In this document: positions 1 through 5,094 of the stretch, piece by piece | How positions within the stretch are numbered: the stretch's first letter is position 1 | Layout of the letters: each line of letters begins with the position of its first letter | Assembly (NCBI GenBank): GCA_024275095.1 | Contig: JAJRZV010000119.1 | Location: 1-11,643 of the forward strand | Source: a bacterium | GTDB lineage: Bacteria; JAJRZV01 | Length of the DNA: 11,643 nucleotides | Direction: 5' to 3' | Position numbers and translations under genes: made by a program | Notes under the pieces: generated by a model | Seen by the model: the letters and a program-made list of their open reading frames with translations, nothing else | Told to the model about the DNA's origin: nothing | Databases searched by the model: none

Positions 1-156
1 CTCAATCATCAAGTGATGTCCCCATAAACAACTATCGCACGCGCAATTATATATTCGCTCCGCTCGCCCATTGTCTCACGGCAGTTCGAATCTCTCTCCT
101 GCGTTGAAAATCCGTTTAATATACACGCCATGTCCTTCGTGGGCGGGTTCACATTT

Positions 157-243
157 CAGAGGGGGTGGGATTCGAACCCACGTTCCCCTTGCGGGGAAAG
201 CGGTTTTCAAGACCGCCGCCTTAAGCCACTCGGCCACCCCTCC
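157..243 (-). tRNA. tRNA-Ser (anticodon UGA)
   Basis: The minus strand folds into a complete class II tRNA of 87 bases. The acceptor is GGAGGGG with CCCCTCT, and the discriminator base is G73 at position 157. The D-arm begins GCCGAGTGG. The anticodon stem GCGGT/ACCGC encloses a loop with anticodon TGA at 209-207. The long variable arm TTCCCC-GCAA-GGGGAA is the serine hallmark. The T-arm is GTGGG-TTCGAAT-CCCAC. The CCA end is not encoded (G73 is followed by AAAT), so it must be added by nucleotidyltransferase. It reads UCA and, by wobble, other UCN serine codons. A plausible promoter lies just upstream at 252-280. Confidence 0.96.
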
Positions 244-251
244 GGGATATA

Positions 252-280
252 AATTTAACACCTCTGCTCCACACTCTCAA
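252..280 (-). promoter_or_regulatory. Probable sigma-70 promoter of tRNA-Ser
   Basis: Reading the minus strand, a -35 box TTGAGA (280-275) is followed after exactly 17 bases by a -10-like TAAATT (257-252). The first base of the mature tRNA (243) lies nine bases past the -10, so transcription would start almost at the tRNA 5' end. Box matches are 5/6 and 4/6. Position, spacing and the lack of other candidates support it. Confidence 0.5.
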
Positions 281-304
281 CAGCACTGCCACAAAAGAAA
301 ACTT

Positions 305-903
305 TCAGGGTAGTAGTGCAACATAAACATAAAATATTAAGCAATTGTAATGTGTCATCCATATACGCGCCCAATTACTATCGGCCTCCTTGAGTCGTTG
401 AAGATAGTAATCGTAATAAAAACTACCTGTATTATCCGTAGCCCAGGCAATGTTGAGCCCAACGGGCACGAAAATCCCGCCGGTATCCAGTACAAAGTAT
501 CTGCCGGAAGCATCCACACGAACAAACCCGCGTTGTAGAGTGCCGACCTGGAAGGTATAATCCGGGGAACGGTGCATGCCCTGTGTATCCCTGGCTTCCA
601 GAAAAAACGGTACAAACCTTCCTCTCGTGGTGTCATTCGTACACACCAGTGCGGCTCAGCGACAGCTCGAAATCTCTCCACTCCTTCATTATCAAGGTAA
701 CGCTCAAAGTGCTGTGTATAAAATGCAGGAACGTAAATGGAAAGGCCTGAGGGTGCTTCTGTGTACAAACGTATATCCACTTCATCTGCATCCCTCTCAA
801 ATCGCTTAATTGCATGAGGAAACGTTGTGTCGGTAAAGTCTGCAACAGCATTTTCAGTGAGGAAAACAACTGTCTGAATAACTATTAACGCAAAAAGAGA
901 CAT
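305..903 (-). pseudogene. DUF5060-type glycoside hydrolase remnant, frameshifted and truncated
   Basis: Starting at ATG 903, the product has a signal peptide (about residues 1-21, ending NAVA). A DUF5060-like beta-sandwich follows, with EVDIRLYTEAPSG, VPAFYTQ, EPHWCVRMTPREEGLYRFF. At a T6 run (607-602) the frame must move by -1; the protein then continues as LEARDTQGMHRSPDYTFQVG and RGFVRVDASGRYFVLDTGG, the junction that precedes the catalytic barrel in this family. It reaches LKEADSNWARIWMTHYN, which resembles the first barrel helix and strand of GH5-like enzymes. A dozen unrelated residues and TGA at 307-305 follow, so nearly the whole catalytic domain is missing. Without the shift, the first frame gives about 182 residues. 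The family is usually well over 450 residues and acts on extracellular polysaccharide. Two lesions make decay the simplest reading. There is no close ribosome binding site at ATG 903; translation may be coupled to the bactofilin gene through the parS mini-frame. Confidence 0.72.
601..608 (-). other. Frame-change point: T6 run forming the heptamer T TTT TTC
   Basis: In the upstream frame the codons read CGT TTT TTC TGG, and the downstream domain is in the -1 frame (TTT TTT CTG GAA). The heptamer T TTT TTC therefore sits in the exact X XXY YYZ register of a classical -1 ribosomal slippery site. One missing T (six instead of seven) explains the same shift by mutation or sequencing error. I see no convincing downstream pseudoknot or upstream internal Shine-Dalgarno, so programmed shifting is only possible, not shown. 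Confidence 0.6.
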
Positions 904-907
904 TCAA

Positions 908-923
908 TGTTTCACGTGAAACA
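908..923. promoter_or_regulatory. parS centromere site (left copy)
   Basis: TGTTTCACGTGAAACA is a perfect 16-base palindrome identical to the consensus chromosomal parS, the loading site of the ParB clamp. It lies directly between the bactofilin stop codon (927-925) and ATG 903 of the DUF5060 remnant. ParB is encoded about 340 bases away. Read on the minus strand with flanking bases, the site is also a seven-codon frame (MFHVKH, stop) ending in TGAATG. Confidence 0.96.
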
Positions 924-924
924 T

Positions 925-1251
925 CTACTCCTCATCCATGCAGCAACTCCCGTTGAACTTTACACCCTCCTCAATCACGAGAACAGGAGTGCGGATGTTA
1001 CCACGGTACCGAGCCCCGTCTCTGAGTTCCACGCGCTCTTTTGCATCGCAATCACCCTCAACATGCCCGTGAACCACCAGTGCACCCACCTGTATTGTCC
1101 CCTCAACCCGTCCTTCTTCTCCCACAATCAACGTGCCCTCAGAGATAACTTCACCCTTGAGCGTACCATCCACACGCACGGTCCCTTCAAAAGCGAGCTT
1201 TCCTTCAAACGATGCTTCACGGCCCACAATGGAGTGGATTTCCTCTTTCAT
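925..1251 (-). CDS. Bactofilin (polymer-forming cytoskeletal protein)
   Basis: The 108-residue product is a compact bactofilin (DUF583): a right-handed beta-helix built from short repeats with regularly spaced glycines, as in EGKLAFEGTVRVDGTLKGEV, then ISEGTLIVGEEGRVEGTIQV and VHGHVEGDCDAKERVELRDG. Bactofilins self-assemble into nucleotide-free filaments in the cytoplasm or on the membrane. In Myxococcus xanthus they position parts of the ParABS system. The N-terminal tail MKEEIHSIVGREA is short and no membrane segment is visible. ATG 1251 is preferred because GGAGGG (1264-1259) stands about eight bases upstream; a GTG at 1257 is in frame but too close to it. It follows parB by 14 bases and is surely co-transcribed with it. 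The stop is TAG, and parS begins two bases beyond. Confidence 0.92.
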   Translation of the reverse strand: MKEEIHSIVGREASFEGKLAFEGTVRVDGTLKGEVISEGTLIVGEEGRVEGTIQVGALVVHGHVEGDCDAKERVELRDGARYRGNIRTPVLVIEEGVKFNGSCCMDEE

Positions 1252-1265
1252 CAGCACACCCTCCT

Positions 1266-2078
1266 TCAGTCGAATTCCCGCGGCAGTCCAAGCCGCTCCA
1301 GCAAAGCATCCAGTTCATCAAGACTGGAATAACGGACGGTAACAGACCCTTTTCCTCCCCGATAAGTGACTCTCACGGGAAGACCAAGATGCCTCTGCAG
1401 GCGCTTTTCCAGGCGTTCAATGTTGGGGTCACGTTTCCTGCCGGCAGTACGTTCCACCTCTCTCACAGTAGTCCTTTTCGATTTCATACGCCGGAATGCC
1501 TTGAGTATTTCCTCTTTCTTACCCAGACTCAAAAGCGCACGTGCATGACCCTCTGTAATTTCACCCTCAGCAAGTGCCTTTCTCACCTCCCTTGGCAAAC
1601 GCAACAGCCGCAAAATGTTGGCCACGGCCGAACGGGACTTTCCCACACGCTGGGCTACCTCTTCCTGGGTATAACCGAACTCTTTCATCAAACGTTCGTA
1701 GGCCGTGGCTTCTTCTATCGGATTGAGATCCGATCGCTGAAGATTTTCTACAAGGGCAACTTCCAGCATGTCTCGCTGCGTAAACGCCCGCACCACAGCA
1801 GGAATCACCTTCAATCCCGCTTTTTTCGCCGCCCTCAAGCGCCTTTCACCTGAAACAAGCTGGTAGCCTCTTCCGTGAGGTCTTACGAGAATGGGCTGAA
1901 GCACACCCTTCTCTTTGATGGTAGCGGCAAGTTCCTCTATCTCGTTTTCTGGAAAATGTGTGCGCGGCTGATACGGATTGGGCTCTACCGCATCCACAGG
2001 AATACGCTGAACCTGAATCGCGCCCTGACCTCCTCCGATGAGGGCATCCAGCCCCTTACCCAGCGCTTTCTTCTTCAT
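1266..2078 (-). CDS. parB: Chromosome partitioning protein ParB, CTP-dependent DNA clamp
   Basis: This 270-residue protein has the full ParB/Spo0J layout. The N-terminal KKKALGKGLDALIG motif stimulates ParA ATPase in this family. The CTP-binding ParB/Srx fold follows, with GVLQPILVR (58-66), GERRLRA (78-84) and ENLQRSDLNPIEEA (111-124). The parS-reading helix-turn-helix is at about 137-160 (TQEEVAQRVGKSRSAVANIL). The C-terminal dimerisation domain runs from about 220. ParB loads at parS, slides and condenses origin DNA, and recruits SMC. Two perfect parS sites lie in this window. The gene overlaps parA by four bases (ATGA, 2078-2075), so translation is coupled. It also has a good ribosome binding site of its own, AGGAGG four bases before ATG. 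Length is normal and all key motifs are intact. Confidence 0.97.
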   Translation of the reverse strand: MKKKALGKGLDALIGGGQGAIQVQRIPVDAVEPNPYQPRTHFPENEIEELAATIKEKGVLQPILVRPHGRGYQLVSGERRLRAAKKAGLKVIPAVVRAFTQRDMLEVALVENLQRSDLNPIEEATAYERLMKEFGYTQEEVAQRVGKSRSAVANILRLLRLPREVRKALAEGEITEGHARALLSLGKKEEILKAFRRMKSKRTTVREVERTAGRKRDPNIERLEKRLQRHLGLPVRVTYRGGKGSVTVRYSSLDELDALLERLGLPREFD

Positions 2079-2848
2079 CCTGCCTCCTCTCGTATCACAC
2101 CTGTAAACTCCTGCACAAAATGAATATAACTGGAAGCACCCTTACAATTCATATCGTAAAGGATAATAGGCTTTCCATAACTGGGGGCCTCGGAAAGTTT
2201 AACATTCCTGGGTATCACTGTCTGAAACACCAGATTTCCAAAATGACGCCTGACTTCCGCTTCTACCTCTTTGGAAAGGTTGTTTCTCACATCGTACATG
2301 GTCAATAAAATTCCTCTGACCGAAAGTTCTGGATTGAGAAATTCTCTGATGCGATTAATGGTGTGCATTAACCGCGCCAGGCCCTCGAGAGCAAAATATT
2401 CGCACTGGAGCGGGACGAGAACCGAATGGGCTGCGGCCAGTGCGTTAACGGTAAGAAGCCCCAAGGAAGGGGGACAATCAACAATGACAAAATCGTATCG
2501 GTCTCTGAGTTTATCAAGGGCCCGTTTAAGCCGCAGTTCCCTCGAATATTCGTTTACCAGTTCAACTTCTGCTCCTGCAAGGTCCTTGGACGAAGGCAAT
2601 ACTTCTAAATTTTCCACTTCTGTGGGCACCACCATGCCCGAGGGATTCTCTCCCTTGATAAGCACTTCGTATATGGTGCGGTCCAGCAACTCCGGATTCA
2701 CACCCATACCACTGGTAGCATTGGCCTGCGGATCCATATCCACCAGCAACACACGCCGCCCTCCCACGGCCAACACGGCCGAGAGATTAATGGCTGTAGT
2801 GGTTTTTCCCACTCCACCCTTTTGGTTGGCAATGGCGATAATCTCCAT
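2075..2848 (-). CDS. parA: Chromosome partitioning ATPase ParA (Soj)
   Basis: This 257-residue Walker-type ATPase shows the deviant Walker A KGGVGKTT (10-17), the A' motif DMDPQ (37-41), Walker B FVIVD followed by CPPSLG (about 120-130), and the C-terminal VIPRNVKLSEAPS segment typical of chromosomal Soj/ParA. ParA-ATP dimers coat the nucleoid, and ParB-parS complexes stimulate hydrolysis and move along the gradient. I chose ATG 2848, which starts MEIIAIANQ as in other Soj proteins. A TTG at 2887 is in frame, but a promoter candidate at 2873-2901 would start transcription downstream of it. It is the first gene of a parA-parB-bactofilin operon. Unusually, rsmG, its normal upstream partner, is separated from it by two envelope genes. 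Confidence 0.97.
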   Translation of the reverse strand: MEIIAIANQKGGVGKTTTAINLSAVLAVGGRRVLLVDMDPQANATSGMGVNPELLDRTIYEVLIKGENPSGMVVPTEVENLEVLPSSKDLAGAEVELVNEYSRELRLKRALDKLRDRYDFVIVDCPPSLGLLTVNALAAAHSVLVPLQCEYFALEGLARLMHTINRIREFLNPELSVRGILLTMYDVRNNLSKEVEAEVRRHFGNLVFQTVIPRNVKLSEAPSYGKPIILYDMNCKGASSYIHFVQEFTGVIREEAG

Positions 2849-2872
2849 TCCGTCCGCTATGTTACCCGGGAT

Positions 2873-2901
2873 TTTATCTGCGGACAAGCCTCACAGGTCA
2901 A
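2873..2901 (-). promoter_or_regulatory. Candidate promoter of the parA-parB-bactofilin operon
   Basis: On the minus strand, TTGACC (2901-2896, 5/6) and GATAAA (2878-2873, 4/6) are separated by exactly 17 bases. The predicted start near 2866 leaves a short leader before ATG 2848. The parS palindrome lies about 14 bases upstream of the -35 box, so ParB bound or spreading from it could affect this promoter; that is inference. Confidence 0.42.
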
Positions 2902-2915
2902 ACACGACCCTCTTT

Positions 2916-2931
2916 TGTTTCACGTGAAACA
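2916..2931. promoter_or_regulatory. parS centromere site (right copy)
   Basis: This is a second perfect TGTTTCACGTGAAACA palindrome, in the gap between the DUF2330 stop codon (2940-2938) and the parA promoter region. Together with the copy at 908-923 it brackets parA, parB and the bactofilin gene; the sites start 2,008 bases apart. On the minus strand it too is read as ATG TTT CAC GTG AAA, opening a 13-codon frame that ends before parA. Confidence 0.96.
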
Positions 2932-2937
2932 TCCACC

Positions 2938-3849
2938 TCAGGGAGAAAGTTTCACATACGGTTCATTCCTGCCCGGGCGCAAAAAGACGTCCTGGTAAGC
3001 AAAATCAATGTGAATCTTCGTCAACCACGAACCGGGCACAAAAAGAGGAGCAAGGTCCGGATAATTCCTTGCTATATCCATTGCTCTCTCAGGGGTAATC
3101 TCCAGGGCGAGAATTTTTTCACCCGGTTCGGTTTCCATTACCCGTGGAGCAATCACATAAATAAATATGTGCCCCCAGAAATCGGTCCCATCTACAAGAG
3201 AAGGTTTTACAGGATAGAAAGGGGCTGTTGTGCTGAACGAAAAGGAAAGGGCAGGAAGCATGTTCGTATATTCCTGCTCAGCATTCTGATACTCTCCGAA
3301 AAAGAAAAAGTGAAAGCCTCTGTCAATATACTCCTGTGCTACTTGAATAAATTCATCGGTCAGCACATAACCCCTGTCCTCCACGAAAGCCTGAAAACCC
3401 AGAACATTTTTTACATCCACAATAAAATATGTGAGCGTTTTCGCAAATCCTTCCTGGAGAATTTCGTATACATTTTCACCTCCAGGCTCGGAAGCCATGC
3501 CCCCACATGAGAAGGGCACCTGGCTGTACTTTCTCTTTGTATAGAAAATTCTCTCCGTTAAATGCATCAGCTCTTCAAACATATCCACATTCACCTCTTC
3601 AACATGGGGAGGAGAAGGAAACGGCATAATCCATGCCACGTTTTTTGCGGTGGTAAAGGCAGGTGCTTGTACGTAAAGGTTTTCTTTTCCTTCTCCATCC
3701 CACAAAATCACTGCAATCTGACCGAACCGATTTACATATACCATCTCTTCGTAATCTTCTGGTGAAAGAAAAATTCCACCGTCACCTCGCAGGGGTCCGG
3801 GAAAAAACAAAACAATCAAAATCCACTTCAGTCTCTTTTTCGAAACCAC
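2938..3849 (-). CDS. DUF2330 family secreted protein
   Basis: The 303-residue protein has an N-terminal signal sequence (KKRLK, then WILIVLFFPGPLRGDG). Its body matches DUF2330: an early stretch with GQIAVILWDG and LYVQAPAFTTAKNVAWIMPFPSPPHVEEV, the family's hallmark 'aWvlPvPs.Pev.ev' region, and a later PALSFSFSTTAPFYPVKPS segment equivalent to the conserved 'l.f.f.t..pvYPl..s' block. No C-terminal membrane helix follows. The function of the family is unknown; export to the periplasm or cell surface is inferred. The GTG start (3849) lies inside the 3' end of the upstream barrel gene, overlapping it by 22 bases. With no other good start nearby, coupled translation is likely. The pair stands between rsmG and parA, an unusual place for envelope genes. 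Confidence 0.82.
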   Translation of the reverse strand: MVSKKRLKWILIVLFFPGPLRGDGGIFLSPEDYEEMVYVNRFGQIAVILWDGEGKENLYVQAPAFTTAKNVAWIMPFPSPPHVEEVNVDMFEELMHLTERIFYTKRKYSQVPFSCGGMASEPGGENVYEILQEGFAKTLTYFIVDVKNVLGFQAFVEDRGYVLTDEFIQVAQEYIDRGFHFFFFGEYQNAEQEYTNMLPALSFSFSTTAPFYPVKPSLVDGTDFWGHIFIYVIAPRVMETEPGEKILALEITPERAMDIARNYPDLAPLFVPGSWLTKIHIDFAYQDVFLRPGRNEPYVKLSP

Positions 3850-4463
3850 TTTTGAACCCCAAAAACCGTTCTCATTCCTATAAAGCTCAGGTGATACGCC
3901 TTTTGAAAACTGCCCTCCGGGTGGGCAATAAAAGAATAAGCAGGAAGAAGAGAAAAAGATATTTCCAAAGTTTGTGTCACATAAATGTTGATACCCAATC
4001 CTGTTTCTAACTCGCCAGCATAAACGAAAAGAAAATCTGAGTCATTGTACACATTCAACAGGTGTTCAAAACCCAGCTCGACAGCCATTCCCAAGAAGAA
4101 ACGAAATGAGAAAAAGCGATTGTCAAAAAATTTTTTTATATAAAGGCACTTCACACCTCCAAGATAAAACTCGCCTTTCACTTCCCAGAGAGTCCCCACA
4201 TCCAGAACTTTCTCGTTTGCATATTGAAAAAGGGCCCTGATGTTTACCTCACTTTCTCGATTGCGAGGTGATCTCAACGAAAGTCCTCCTTCAACACCTA
4301 TAAAGCTCTCGATGTAATCCTCAGAAACCCCATAATTGAAAATCTGGATATTAAACCCCCTCTCAATCTCCTCGTTCTGTGCACACATCACAGCAGGAAA
4401 GAATAAGTACACCAGCGCTCCTGAAATCACGATTTTGACCGAGATTCTCTTCAGAACATCCAA
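3828..4463 (-). CDS. Putative outer-membrane beta-barrel protein, unknown function
   Basis: I do not recognise a family. The 211-residue product has a signal peptide (KRISVKIVISGALVYLFFPAVMCA, probable cut before QNEE). A chain of alternating, aromatic-rich beta segments follows, such as FIGVEGGLSLRSP, VKGEFYLGGVKCLYIKKFF, FSFRFFLGMAVELGFEHLL, FVYAGELETGLGINIYV and TLEISFSLLPAYSFIAHPEG, as in small outer-membrane barrels. The last barrel-like segment is HLSFIGMRTVFGVQKWF. The start is weak: TTG 4463 is the first start codon in this frame after rsmG, it has no Shine-Dalgarno sequence, and a TATAAT lies just upstream. It overlaps the DUF2330 gene, which suggests the two products act together at the envelope. 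Confidence 0.6.
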   Translation of the reverse strand: MDVLKRISVKIVISGALVYLFFPAVMCAQNEEIERGFNIQIFNYGVSEDYIESFIGVEGGLSLRSPRNRESEVNIRALFQYANEKVLDVGTLWEVKGEFYLGGVKCLYIKKFFDNRFFSFRFFLGMAVELGFEHLLNVYNDSDFLFVYAGELETGLGINIYVTQTLEISFSLLPAYSFIAHPEGSFQKAYHLSFIGMRTVFGVQKWFRKRD

Positions 4464-4486
4464 TTTTTCAATATTATACTGAAAAA
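4464..4486. repeat. AT-rich inverted repeat with embedded TATAAT before the barrel gene
   Basis: TTTTTCA (4464-4470) and TGAAAAA (4480-4486) form a perfect 7-base inverted repeat around nine bases that include the rsmG stop codon and, on the minus strand, TATAAT (4478-4473). The -10 lies only nine bases before TTG 4463, which would give a nearly leaderless message. No good -35 is visible. It could be a promoter/operator or chance in AT-rich DNA. Confidence 0.3.
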
Positions 4487-5094
4487 ATCACAACAGAACC
4501 GCAAATTTCTCCCTCACGAAGACGATATCGGTGAATCCGTACATCTGTTCTCTCCTCGTCCTTCCAGGAAAAGCGTTCACCTGCAAAAGTGATAGCAATG
4601 CCGCCTTTTTTCAGAAACTTTCTCACCTGATTGAAAAACACAGGGGGTTCCTTAAAGGCCCTCGTTGTAACCGCGTCAAGAGCACCCTTCATGACAAAAC
4701 CAAAGGCAGGGTCCTCCACCCGCTGCCTTATGGCACGTGTGTCCTGGAGTCCGAGGTGCCTCACCACATCCTGAAGAAAACTCCATCGCTTTTTACGTGG
4801 TTCAAGCATGAGAAGTCTGATGTCAGGTCTCAAAATTTTTACAGGAACCGCCGGGAGTCCACTACCACTGCCCACATCCATGACAAAACTCCCCGGTTTT
4901 ATAAACTCCTCAATCACAAGGGACTCAATCACCCCTCGAAAAAGAAAATCCTGCATTCTTCGAAAGCCGGTAAGATTGAACACGCGGTTCCACTTCATCA
5001 CCAGGTGCACATATTCCATCATTTGTTCAAAACATTCCTCTCTGTTTCTGGTTTTCAGGTACTCTCTGAGAATTTCTGCTGGATTCTCAAGCAT
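4474..5094 (-). CDS. rsmG: 16S rRNA (guanine-N7) methyltransferase RsmG (GidB)
   Basis: The 206-residue protein fits RsmG, which uses S-adenosylmethionine to methylate N7 of the 530-loop guanine (G527 in E. coli numbering) of 16S rRNA. Seen here are the family's [13 protein letters not shown] (33-45), the SAM-binding glycine-rich loop [17 protein letters not shown] (71-87), the acidic residue of [13 protein letters not shown] (95-107), and the AVTTRAF block (141-147). The usual DIGSGAGFPGIPLAI is altered to [15 protein letters not shown] but keeps its glycines. ATG 5094 lies inside the end of mnmG (overlap ATGCTTGA, 5087-5094), so the two are translationally coupled, as in many origin-proximal gidAB clusters. 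The stop is TAA. Length is normal for the family. Confidence 0.95.
   Translation of the reverse strand: MLENPAEILREYLKTRNREECFEQMMEYVHLVMKWNRVFNLTGFRRMQDFLFRGVIESLVIEEFIKPGSFVMDVGSGSGLPAVPVKILRPDIRLLMLEPRKKRWSFLQDVVRHLGLQDTRAIRQRVEDPAFGFVMKGALDAVTTRAFKEPPVFFNQVRKFLKKGGIAITFAGERFSWKDEERTDVRIHRYRLREGEICGSVVIFSV

Noticed and set aside
16-104. Possible second tRNA on the plus strand ending near 104
   Set aside because: The T-arm is imperfect and no sequence complementary to the putative 3' acceptor TCCTGCG occurs 70-90 bases upstream; no D or anticodon arm forms. Positions 1-156 otherwise hold no supported gene.
907-1332. Long plus-strand open frame opposite the bactofilin gene
   Set aside because: It is the antisense shadow of the bactofilin and parB 3' end, has no family resemblance, and begins inside parS.
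2075-2887. ParA starting at TTG 2887 with 13 extra residues
   Set aside because: The extra residues do not fit the Soj N-terminus, which begins at MEIIAIANQKGG; the TTG has no spaced ribosome binding site and lies upstream of the predicted transcription start.
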